A stretch of DNA of 64,000 bases from Dyella sp. A6 (GTDB lineage Bacteria; Pseudomonadota; Gammaproteobacteria; Xanthomonadales; Rhodanobacteraceae): contig NZ_CP132911.1 of NCBI RefSeq assembly GCF_036320485.1, positions 62,001-126,000 on the forward strand, written 5' to 3'. Below are positions 57,227 to 64,000 of this stretch, one piece after another. The translations under genes were made by a program, and so were the position numbers. Numbering within the stretch: position 1 is the first letter of the stretch; each line of letters starts with the position of its first letter. The notes below the pieces were generated by a model. It was given only the letters and a program-made list of their open reading frames with translations. It ran no database searches and was not told where the DNA came from.

Positions 57227-58171
57227 AGCCCATGGTTTCTGCGCGCGCGACTCAAGACTCGCCATCTGTTGCTATTGGTCGCGATCGAGGAAGAGGGAAA
57301 TATCCATCGCGCGGCCGAGACACTGAACATGTCGCAGCCAGCCGCATCGAAGCTCCTGAAGGACCTCGAGGACTCGATGAATGTGGCGTTGTTCGACCGG
57401 TTGCCGCGGGGCATGCGGCCCACATGGTTCGGTGAAGCGATGATTCGCCATGCCCGGGTCGCCCTGGCCAGTCTTGGCGAAGCGGGTGACGAAATCGAGG
57501 CGCTGAAAACCGGTCATGCCGGAACCGTCAACCTCGGATCCATCCAGGGGCCCAGCGTCACGCTTGTCCCCGACGCCATCAAGCTGGCGGTGAGCGAACA
57601 TCCGAAACTCCGGGTGTCGCTGACCGTGGACACCAGCGATGTTCTTCTGGAGCGCCTTGCGCAGAACAAGCTGGACATCATCGTGGCGCGTCTTTTCGCA
57701 CGACACGACAAGTCCCATCTGCATTATCAGGCTCTTGCCGAAGAGAATATCTGCGCCATCGGTCGCGTCGGGCACCCGTTGCTGAGGAAAAGGCGCCTTA
57801 GGCTCTCCGACCTGGCCGCGGCCGACTGGGTGGTTCCACCGGTGGGAAGCGTGCTGCGGCATCGCTTCGAGCTGATGTTCCAGAACGCCGGGCTACCCAT
57901 TCCCGAGCGCATGATCGAGACCACCGCGCTGGTGTTCGTGCTGAAGATGATGCGGGAGACCGATTATCTGAGCGTGGTGCCCACCGATGTCGCCAACTAC
58001 TACGAGGATCATCGTGTCGTGTCCGTGCTGCCGATCGAGCTCACCTGCAAAATGGATGCGTTCGGGATCATCACCCGGACTGACTGGCTGCTTTCGCCGG
58101 CTGCCCGCATCATGCTGCGGTCCATGAAGACCACGGCCACCGAGGTCTATGGAGTCGAGGATCTCGACTAG
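57215..58171 (+). CDS. LysR-family regulator of arabinose/galactose genes (candidate)
   Basis: The 318-residue protein starts at ATG 57215 inside a repeated segment and has no clear ribosome site. The winged helix-turn-helix (RHLLLLVAIEEEGNIHRAAE, LNMSQPAASKLLKDLE) is followed by a two-lobed effector domain. It resembles LysR regulators of sugar oxidation (AraR of Azospirillum, GguR of Agrobacterium) in sequence style and position next to the receptor and the L-arabonate dehydratase gene. It probably senses a sugar acid and controls the shared motif sites. Target and effector are inferred. Confidence 0.85.
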   Translation: MQQKSPWFLRARLKTRHLLLLVAIEEEGNIHRAAETLNMSQPAASKLLKDLEDSMNVALFDRLPRGMRPTWFGEAMIRHARVALASLGEAGDEIEALKTGHAGTVNLGSIQGPSVTLVPDAIKLAVSEHPKLRVSLTVDTSDVLLERLAQNKLDIIVARLFARHDKSHLHYQALAEENICAIGRVGHPLLRKRRLRLSDLAAADWVVPPVGSVLRHRFELMFQNAGLPIPERMIETTALVFVLKMMRETDYLSVVPTDVANYYEDHRVVSVLPIELTCKMDAFGIITRTDWLLSPAARIMLRSMKTTATEVYGVEDLD

Positions 58172-58209
58172 GGTCCATCGGTATTCTTGATATCGACGAT
58201 GAACGCGGT

Positions 58210-58232
58210 CTCACGGTCAGCATGACCGTGAG
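58210..58232. terminator. bidirectional hairpin between LysR and dehydratase genes
   Basis: CTCACGGTCA and TGACCGTGAG are exact complements around GCA, midway in the 90-nt gap between convergent genes. T-runs are absent on both sides. Confidence 0.6.
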
Positions 58233-58261
58233 TGCCTTAGCCATATCGGCGCGGTTTGCGT

Positions 58262-59995
58262 TCAGTGCGAGTCGCGCGGTACGTCAGCGCCGCTGCCGCC
58301 TACGAGGAAGTCCAGGTCCGCGCCAAGATCTGCCTGCTGGACATGCTCGACATAGAGCTTGTACCAGCCACGCGTGGGCGTCTCGGGCGCCTTCCAGTTC
58401 GCCTTGCGGCGCGCAAGCTCCTCATCACCAACTTCGAGATGGATCCGGCGTCCCGGCACGTCGAGTTCGATCATGTCACCGTCCCGCACCAGTGCCAGCG
58501 GGCCGCCGGCGGCGGCTTCCGGTGATGTGTGCAGCACCACGGTGCCGTAAGCCGTGCCACTCATGCGGGCGTCGGAGATGCGCACCATGTCGGTGATGCC
58601 CCGCTTGAGCAACTTTGGCGGTAGCGGCATGTTGCCGACCTCCGCCATGCCGGGGTAGCCGCGTGGTCCGCAGTTCTTGAGGACCATCACGCAGGTTTCG
58701 TCGATGTCCAGTGCATCGTCGTCGATGCGTGCATGGAAGTCCTCGATGTTCTCGAAGACCACCGCACGACCACGATGCTTCAGAAGGTGGGGCGAGGCTG
58801 CCGAGGGTTTGATCACCGCGCCATTGGGTGCGAGATTTCCCCTCAATACGGCGATGCCGGCCTCGGCCCTGACCGGCTCGTCCATGGTCTTGATGACATC
58901 CCGGTTCCAGCAAGGGGCATTGGCTATGTTCTCCCCAAGCGTATGCCCATTGACGGTCAATGCATCCGTATGAAGATGTGCGGCGATCTCGCGCAGGACG
59001 GCAGGCAGGCCGCCCGCGTAGTAGTAGTCCTCCATCAGGTGCTCGCCCGACGGAAGGAGGTTCACCAGGCAGGGAAGCTTGGAGCCCAGCTCGTCCCAGT
59101 CCTGCAGGTTCAGCTCGACGCCGATGCGACCTGCCAGGGCCAGCAGGTGGATCACTGCGTTGGTCGAGCCACCGATCGCGGCATTGGTGCGAATGGCGTT
59201 TTCAAAGGCCTCGCGGGTAAGGATCTTGGACATGCGCAGATCCTCGTGGACCATCTGCACGATCCGGCGGCCGCTCAGTTGAGCCAACTGGTAGCGCCGC
59301 GAATCCACGGCCGGAATAGCGGCGTTCTCGGGCAGGGACATGCCCAGCGCCTCGACCATGTTGGCCATGGTGGAGGCGGTGCCCATGGTCATGCAGCTGC
59401 CTTTCGAGCGATGCATGCAGGATTCCGCCTCGACGAAGTCCTCGTGTGACATCTCGCCCGCGCGGACCATCTCCGACATCTGCCAGACACCCGTGCCCGA
59501 GCCGATCTTCTGGCCGCGCCAGCGGCCGCTGAGCATCGGGCCGCCGGAGATACCGATAGTCGGAATGTCGCAGCTTGCCGCGCCCATCATCAGGGACGGG
59601 GTGGTCTTGTCGCAGCCCATCAGCAGTACCACGCCATCGATCGGATTGGCGCGGATCGACTCTTCGACATCCATGCTGGCGAGGTTGCGAAACAACATCG
59701 CGGTGGGGCGCATCTGAGTCTCGCCCAGCGACATCACCGGGAATTCGAGCGGAAAGCCACCCGCTTCATAGACACCGCGCTTGACGTATTCGGCCAGTTC
59801 GCGGAAGTGGCCGTTGCAAGGCGTCAGCTCGGACCAGGTATTGCAGATGCCGATGACGGGACGTCCATCGAACAAGTCACCCGGATAGCCCTGGTTTTTC
59901 AGCCAGCTTCGGTAGAGGAAACCACTCTTGTCCGCACTGCCGAACCACGCCTGACTGCGCCGACCTGGCTTCTTCGAAGAACTCATGGCGTGCAT
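58262..59995 (-). CDS. L-arabonate dehydratase (IlvD/Edd family)
   Basis: The 577-residue protein (ATG 59995; ATG 59986 also possible) has the Fe-S ligands C60 or C51 in GICNTWSELTPC, C128 in MGCDKTTPS and C201 in GSCMTMGTAST, with the carbamylatable lysine next to C128. Length and motifs match sugar-acid dehydratases of the L-arabonate/D-fuconate group rather than dihydroxyacid or 6-phosphogluconate dehydratases. It dehydrates L-arabonate to 2-keto-3-deoxy-L-arabonate in the cytoplasm. It is convergent with the LysR gene and has a motif site 128 nt upstream. Confidence 0.9.
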   Translation of the reverse strand: MHAMSSSKKPGRRSQAWFGSADKSGFLYRSWLKNQGYPGDLFDGRPVIGICNTWSELTPCNGHFRELAEYVKRGVYEAGGFPLEFPVMSLGETQMRPTAMLFRNLASMDVEESIRANPIDGVVLLMGCDKTTPSLMMGAASCDIPTIGISGGPMLSGRWRGQKIGSGTGVWQMSEMVRAGEMSHEDFVEAESCMHRSKGSCMTMGTASTMANMVEALGMSLPENAAIPAVDSRRYQLAQLSGRRIVQMVHEDLRMSKILTREAFENAIRTNAAIGGSTNAVIHLLALAGRIGVELNLQDWDELGSKLPCLVNLLPSGEHLMEDYYYAGGLPAVLREIAAHLHTDALTVNGHTLGENIANAPCWNRDVIKTMDEPVRAEAGIAVLRGNLAPNGAVIKPSAASPHLLKHRGRAVVFENIEDFHARIDDDALDIDETCVMVLKNCGPRGYPGMAEVGNMPLPPKLLKRGITDMVRISDARMSGTAYGTVVLHTSPEAAAGGPLALVRDGDMIELDVPGRRIHLEVGDEELARRKANWKAPETPTRGWYKLYVEHVQQADLGADLDFLVGGSGADVPRDSH

Positions 59996-60122
59996 TTGCC
60001 CCTGTGGCAGCTGTTGTCCGTTGGGTGTCGATGCTGCTTTGCAGCTGGAAATCCCGTGAACATCAGCCTACAGAGCTGAGACATACAGATAAAATAAAAA
60101 GATCAGAGCGATCAATATACTT

Positions 60123-60133
60123 TCATATATGTC
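60123..60133 (+). promoter_or_regulatory. TNATATWTGTC motif, site 4
   Basis: TCATATATGTC is a full match, 128 nt before the dehydratase start, in the A/T-rich leader. Confidence 0.45.
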
Positions 60134-60219
60134 TTGAGCCATGGGATTCACCCCGATATCGCGGACACTTACGAGAAGGCTGCGGGCTTTCTCCGTTCAC
60201 AGATCTAATTGGCGAATGG

Positions 60220-60233
60220 CAACGTATACGTTG
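60220..60233. promoter_or_regulatory. 14-bp palindrome upstream of ECF sigma gene
   Basis: CAACGTATACGTTG is a perfect palindrome about 100 nt before the sigma start, a candidate operator for a dimeric regulator. Confidence 0.5.
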
Positions 60234-60246
60234 GTGGGAGCGACCC

Positions 60247-60286
60247 GTGTGGTCGCCAGGAATGGCCAGAGCTATCTGGCCCACAC
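60247..60286 (+). other. nested stem-loop in sigma gene leader
   Basis: GGCCAGA-GCTA-TCTGGCC (60264-60281) is flanked by GTGTGG and CCACAC, so the leader transcript can fold into a longer hairpin 49 nt before the start codon. It could influence translation or transcription. Confidence 0.4.
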
Positions 60287-60334
60287 GACCACGCGGTCTG
60301 CTTGAGCCGGCCCGCCAACGATGGACACACGCCC

Positions 60335-60904
60335 ATGCAGCCAGGTCGAGCGATCGAGCAAGACGTGAAGGACGTGCAGGACGAACTGCTGTTGAAGACC
60401 GCATCCGGTGACCAGTCGGCCTTCGCCGAGCTCTACCGGATCAGTTCCCCTCGTCTGTATGGACTCTGCGTGCGTATGCTGCGTGAGCGCGGCACTGCCG
60501 AAGAGGTGTTGCAGGAAGCCTGGATTACGGTCTGGCATCGGGCTTCAACGTTCGATCGAGCCAAGGCCAGCGCAAACACCTGGCTGGGTACGCTGTTTCG
60601 CAACAAGGCGATTGACCGACTCCGCCAGCGCAAAGAAGAGGTGCTCGACGATCCGGACCTGATGAACGATCTGGAAGACGACGTGCCAAGCCCGGCAGAG
60701 GGAGCCGAACAGTCACAGGACTATCTGCGCTTGAGCGAATGCCTTGAGCAACTCAGACCGCAGCAGCGGCGTGCGGTCCGTGAAGCTTTTTTCTCCGGCG
60801 TTACGTACAACGAATTGGCTGCGCGTTGCCAAGTGCCTTTAGGGACCATGAAAAGCTGGATCCGTCGCAGCCTGTTACAGCTCCGTACGTGCCTGGACCC
60901 ATGA
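60335..60904 (+). CDS. ECF-type sigma-70 factor
   Basis: The 189-residue protein from ATG 60335 has sigma region 2 (SAFAELYRISSPRLYGLCVR, EEVLQEAWITVWHRASTFD) and region 4 (LRPQQRRAVREAFFSGVTYN, CQVPLGTMKSWIRRSLLQL), with no region 3. It directs RNA polymerase to stress or envelope promoters. Its stop overlaps the next start as ATGA, so it is translationally coupled to its anti-sigma. The start is chosen by alignment to the conserved DELLLKTASGDQSAF; a longer frame reaches 60209. It resembles the SigK/RskA-type pairs. Confidence 0.92.
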   Translation: MQPGRAIEQDVKDVQDELLLKTASGDQSAFAELYRISSPRLYGLCVRMLRERGTAEEVLQEAWITVWHRASTFDRAKASANTWLGTLFRNKAIDRLRQRKEEVLDDPDLMNDLEDDVPSPAEGAEQSQDYLRLSECLEQLRPQQRRAVREAFFSGVTYNELAARCQVPLGTMKSWIRRSLLQLRTCLDP

Positions 60905-61677
60905 ATATACCGACCGATGACAGCAACTCGCAGCTGCGCTATGCCGAATACGTGCTTGGCGTGCTTGACGCCGATGCCAGGGCTGAAATGGAACGCGACA
61001 TAGCCGCCAGCGATGCCGTGGCCACTGCCGTGGCGCTGTGGCAACGCCGGCTTTTGCCGCTCATTGCCGAGAGTGTGTCGATCGATCCTCCGGAATACGT
61101 CTGGCAACAGATCCGCCATCAGCTGGCGCTGGCACAGCCTTCGACGGCAAAGCACCCTGCCGCTACCCCCTTTCGCTGGTGGGACAACCTGCGGTTCTGG
61201 CAGGTACTTGGGCTGGGAGCGAGCCTGCTGGCTGCGGCCTGCCTGGTCCTGCTTGTGGTGAGCCCGCGCCATTCCAGTCCGACGGCGACCTACCTTGCCT
61301 CTGCGATCACACAGGGCAATGGCCAGGTCGGCTGGACGGCGACCGTGGATCTCGACCATCGCCTTGTTGTCATCGTACCGACTCGCCCGCAAGCCATCGC
61401 GCAGGGGCGGGAGCCCGAGCTATGGCTGATTCCCAAGGGGCAGCGTCCCATCGCGCTGGGCATGATCGGTGGCGACGCGCCGGTGACCTTGTCGCTGGGT
61501 CCCAAGCTCCTGGCCGGGTTTGGCCGGGGGGCGGCACTGGCTGTATCGGTAGAGCCGCCGGGTGGTTCACCAACCGGACAACCCACCGGACCGGTCATCG
61601 CCAAGGGTCTCGTTGGGGCCTCGAGCACAGTCATCCGGTTTTCCAGTGGGCGCTCCGCGCGACCGCTCGACAGTTGA
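60901..61677 (+). CDS. RskA-like anti-sigma factor
   Basis: ATG 60901 overlaps the sigma stop. The 258-residue protein has a cytoplasmic anti-sigma domain (LRYAEYVLGVLDADARAEME), one transmembrane helix (VLGLGASLLAAACLVLLVV, residues about 103-121) and an RskA-type periplasmic domain (GREPELWLIPKGQRPIALG). It should hold the sigma factor inactive at the membrane until an envelope signal frees it, commonly by proteolysis. The signal is not evident. Confidence 0.9.
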   Translation: MNIPTDDSNSQLRYAEYVLGVLDADARAEMERDIAASDAVATAVALWQRRLLPLIAESVSIDPPEYVWQQIRHQLALAQPSTAKHPAATPFRWWDNLRFWQVLGLGASLLAAACLVLLVVSPRHSSPTATYLASAITQGNGQVGWTATVDLDHRLVVIVPTRPQAIAQGREPELWLIPKGQRPIALGMIGGDAPVTLSLGPKLLAGFGRGAALAVSVEPPGGSPTGQPTGPVIAKGLVGASSTVIRFSSGRSARPLDS

Positions 61678-61768
61678 ACCCCGGGCGTCCCTGCCGACCC
61701 CCAGCCTGCTCAGACCTGTGCACTTTCGTGGCGGGTGCGGTCGTCGTATCAGGTGCCCTCATTCCGGT

Positions 61769-61793
61769 GGAACGGGCATGTCTGCGCGTCAAG
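61769..61793 (+). promoter_or_regulatory. possible ECF-type promoter
   Basis: GGAAC is followed after 14 nt by GTCAAG, about 92 nt before the COG4315 gene. The -35 resembles ECF promoters; the -10 is weak. Only a candidate. Confidence 0.25.
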
Positions 61794-61884
61794 TCGACGC
61801 GGTACCGAGTATTTGCATCCAGGCGACCGTTCGGCACGTAGCTGGATAGGTAGGCAAGTGCCTGCTCACGCCAGGGACAATTCA

Positions 61885-62274
61885 ATGAACGTACGGATCT
61901 GGATTACTTCAGCACTTTGGAGTGTGCTCAGCGTGTACGGCACGCTCGCTGTCGCGCAAACGAAAACACCCCCGCACTCAGATGCCCACCATCGGCTGGT
62001 CAGTGCCGATGGCATGACGCTGTATACCTATGATCGGGATGGCCAGGGTGGCTCCAGTCACTGCGAGAATATCTGTGCCAGGCTATGGCCGCCGTACCTT
62101 GCCACCGCGAATGCAAAGCCTTCGAAGAGCTACGGTGTGATCGTCCGCAATGATGGCTCTCGACAGTGGACTTACCTGGGACACCCACTCTACAGATACG
62201 CGGGTGACACGGCGGCGGGTGTCACATTGGGCAATGGCGTCAACGGCACCTGGCATGTGGCCCTGAAACACTAG
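61885..62274 (+). CDS. COG4315-type secreted repeat protein
   Basis: ATG 61885 follows AGGGA and gives 129 residues with a signal peptide (WITSALWSVLSVYGTLAVA). Two copies of the family repeat are visible: LVSADGMTLYTYDRDGQGGS with SHCENICARLWPPYLA, and GSRQWTYLGHPLYRYAGDTA. The two cysteines of CENIC may form a disulfide. Such small periplasmic proteins often sit behind ECF sigma/anti-sigma pairs; their activity is unknown. Confidence 0.85.
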   Translation: MNVRIWITSALWSVLSVYGTLAVAQTKTPPHSDAHHRLVSADGMTLYTYDRDGQGGSSHCENICARLWPPYLATANAKPSKSYGVIVRNDGSRQWTYLGHPLYRYAGDTAAGVTLGNGVNGTWHVALKH

Positions 62275-62360
62275 AGCCCATTCTTTTGCATCCCTCGAGC
62301 ATTTCATCTCGTACCGCCCATAGGGGCGCGGTAGTCGCGTCATTGACGGAGAGCTCGACG

Positions 62361-63269
62361 ATGCATCCATTCCTACGGAACTACAAGCTACTCGCAGCCG
62401 CATTGGCGTTGCTGGGCGGCCTCATCTCTCTTCCCGCCGTTGCCGGAGATAGCGGCGCAACGCCCTTGAATATCAGCGGAAAACTCTTGCTTACGGGCGG
62501 CGTCTCGCAGATCGAGGGCTCGGCAGGTGGCGGCCTGACGCCATGGGCCGTGATCGGGGGATACGGAACGCAGGGCCAGATCGGCGCCAACGCCTTCTAC
62601 ACCCGTGTCAATGTGCAGGACTACCATCTCGACGACGCCGGAGCCCTGATCGGCATCGACAACCGTGTCGAGATTTCAGTGGCGCAGCAGCGCTTCAATA
62701 CCGAGGACGTCGGTGCGGCCCTCGGGCTCGGTCGTGGGTTCACCTTCCGCCAGAATGTGGTTGGCGTGAAGGTTCGTCTTTTCGGCAATGCCGTGCTCGA
62801 CCAGGACACCTGGGTGCCGCAGGTGGCCGTCGGCATGCAATACAAGAAGAACAACCAGGGCGCGATCCTGCACGCAATTGGCGCGAAGAGCGACCATGGC
62901 ATTGACTACTATGTCAGCGCGACAAAGTTGTTCCTGTCGCAGAGCCTGCTTGCCAATGCCACGCTCCGTTTCACCAAGGCTAACCAGATCGGAATCCTCG
63001 GCTTCGGGGGCGACAAGCACAACGGCTACCAAGCCGAGCTCGAGGGTTCGCTGGCATATCTGCTCAGTCGCAACTGGGCAATCGGCGCGGAGTATCGGCA
63101 GAAGCCGAACAATCTGAACATCGCGCGGGAAGACGACTGGTACGACGCCTTCGTGGCTTGGGCCCCGACCAAGAACGTCTCCGTGACCCTCGCCTACGTC
63201 AATCTCGGCAACGTCGTCATCAAGAGCAACCAGCAGGGCATGTACGCATCCGTGCAGGTCGGCTTCTGA
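62361..63269 (+). CDS. DUF3034-family outer-membrane-like protein
   Basis: ATG 62361 lies behind GGAGAGC and gives 302 residues with a signal peptide (LLAAALALLGGLISLPAVAG). The mature protein begins GKLLLTGGVSQIEGSAGGGL and GGYGTQGQIGANAF, typical of DUF3034, and continues with amphipathic beta-strands ending SVQVGF, so an outer-membrane barrel is likely. Function is unknown. It is 86 nt after the COG4315 gene and 28 nt before the globin gene. Confidence 0.88.
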   Translation: MHPFLRNYKLLAAALALLGGLISLPAVAGDSGATPLNISGKLLLTGGVSQIEGSAGGGLTPWAVIGGYGTQGQIGANAFYTRVNVQDYHLDDAGALIGIDNRVEISVAQQRFNTEDVGAALGLGRGFTFRQNVVGVKVRLFGNAVLDQDTWVPQVAVGMQYKKNNQGAILHAIGAKSDHGIDYYVSATKLFLSQSLLANATLRFTKANQIGILGFGGDKHNGYQAELEGSLAYLLSRNWAIGAEYRQKPNNLNIAREDDWYDAFVAWAPTKNVSVTLAYVNLGNVVIKSNQQGMYASVQVGF

Positions 63270-63297
63270 CACCCATCACGCATCGAGGATTCCCGCC

Positions 63298-63798
63298 ATG
63301 TACAAGACTACGACCTTCATCTTTCTGCTGACTGCAGGCTTGTTCGTCAGCACCGTCGCCTCGGCACAGAACGCCATGTCCGCCGGACAGAACAACACGA
63401 GCGCCGATGCCTACCCCGCAGCACCACGCGACCCTGCCCTGAAGCCGGTCTTCAAGGAGTTCGGTGGCAAACCCGGTCTCGTCGCACTGATGAACGATTT
63501 CATGGACAACCTGATGGCCGATCCGGTAACCAAGCCTTACTTCGAGAATGCCGACCGCAACCATATCAAGGCAGAACTGGTGGATCAGTTCTGCGTGATC
63601 CTGGACGGACCGTGCACCTACACCGGAAAGGACATGGCCGCGGCACACCGGGGCATGAACATCGACCATGCCGCCTTCAATGCCCTGGTCGAGGATCTCC
63701 AGCGCGCGATGAGCAAGCGTGACATCCCGTTTCGCGCGCAGAACAAGCTTCTGGCGAAACTCGCACCCATGCATCGTCAGATAATCACGAAGCATTGA
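63298..63798 (+). CDS. exported group I truncated hemoglobin
   Basis: The 166-residue protein (ATG 63298, GAGGA 9 nt upstream) has a Sec signal (TFIFLLTAGLFVSTVASAQ), a roughly 25-residue spacer and a group I truncated globin domain. Globin landmarks are FKEFGGKPGLVALMNDFMDN, KPYFENADRNHIKAELVDQF, CTYTGKDMAAAHRGM and the probable proximal histidine H124 in MNIDHAAF. It should bind heme in the periplasm and may handle NO, oxygen or redox stress. Most truncated globins are cytoplasmic. It ends the sigma-linked unit. Confidence 0.9.
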   Translation: MYKTTTFIFLLTAGLFVSTVASAQNAMSAGQNNTSADAYPAAPRDPALKPVFKEFGGKPGLVALMNDFMDNLMADPVTKPYFENADRNHIKAELVDQFCVILDGPCTYTGKDMAAAHRGMNIDHAAFNALVEDLQRAMSKRDIPFRAQNKLLAKLAPMHRQIITKH

Positions 63799-63809
63799 CC
63801 GAGTGGTCT

Positions 63810-63847
63810 TCCATGCACGTCGCGGATAGAACCGAGGCGTGCATGGA
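63810..63847 (+). terminator. 10-bp perfect hairpin after globin gene
   Basis: TCCATGCACG and CGTGCATGGA flank an 18-nt loop 11 nt after the stop. There is no U-tract. The remaining bases to the window end (63848-64000) show no gene. Confidence 0.5.
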
Positions 63848-64000
63848 GCCGCGGCGTGGGCGAAGCCGACTAGAGCAGCGATAGTTGCGCACAGTTAACC
63901 ACCCGAACCCACCGGAAAGACTTCACTATTTTGTCTTCGGGCGCGTGCAAAATTTTGTGTGCATAGCCTAAGCCTTGTCAGAACCCTCGTCTCCAAGCCG

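Larger units (their letters stand above)
59996..60334. promoter_or_regulatory. 339-bp divergent region, dehydratase/ECF sigma
   Basis: The dehydratase side is A/T-rich (60080-60130) with motif site 4. The sigma side holds a 14-bp palindrome and a nested stem-loop, listed separately. No gene was seen. Confidence 0.55.

Overview
The window is high-GC DNA (about two thirds G+C) with tightly packed genes. TonB-dependent receptors sit beside glycosidase runs, a tryptophan-halogenase-like protein and GH13 enzymes, which points to a plant- or soil-associated gammaproteobacterium of the Xanthomonadales/Lysobacterales, most likely Rhodanobacteraceae. This placement is inferred from gene content and sequence style. 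No transposase, phage gene, CRISPR array, rRNA or tRNA was seen.

Region A (1-16012) is a starch/maltodextrin utilisation locus. On the minus strand a TonB-dependent receptor is followed by a halogenase-like flavoprotein, a secreted GH13 amylase, a GH31 alpha-glucosidase, a GH13 neopullulanase-like enzyme and a six-hairpin glucosidase cut by the window edge. Divergently lie a cytoplasmic GH13 alpha-glucosidase and a LacI-type repressor. Three copies of a TGCATACGTATTCA-type palindrome, one before each transcription unit, mark the likely operators.

Region B (16137-32719) is mixed: an acyltransferase, a GH89 alpha-N-acetylglucosaminidase, a PAS-GGDEF cyclase, a PsiE-like protein, an OprB-type porin, a cation efflux protein, a 1040-residue Asp-box repeat protein, a DUF418 membrane protein, a DyP peroxidase, small secreted proteins, a truncated AraC relic and an MHYT-GGDEF-EAL c-di-GMP protein.

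Region C (33061-59995) looks like a type II arabinogalactan (arabinogalactan-protein glycan) utilisation locus joined to oxidative L-arabinose catabolism. It has a second TonB-dependent receptor. Its periplasmic enzymes are GH30 (beta-1,6-galactanase-like), GH35, GH42, GH27, two GH43, GH51, a six-hairpin/F5-8C protein, a nucleoside-hydrolase-like protein and an aldose 1-epimerase. The inner parts are an MFS sugar porter, L-arabinose/D-galactose 1-dehydrogenase, L-arabonate dehydratase, an FAH-fold AraD1/GguC protein and alpha-ketoglutarate semialdehyde dehydrogenase. A lactonase is the one step not seen. Five of the glycosidase genes overlap by exactly 4 nt each. A LysR regulator lies divergent to the receptor, and a short motif (TNATATWTGTC) recurs upstream of the separate transcription units, suggesting one regulon.

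Region D (60335-63798) is an ECF sigma/anti-sigma pair followed by a COG4315 repeat protein, a DUF3034 outer-membrane-like protein and an exported group I truncated globin, probably one stress-response unit.
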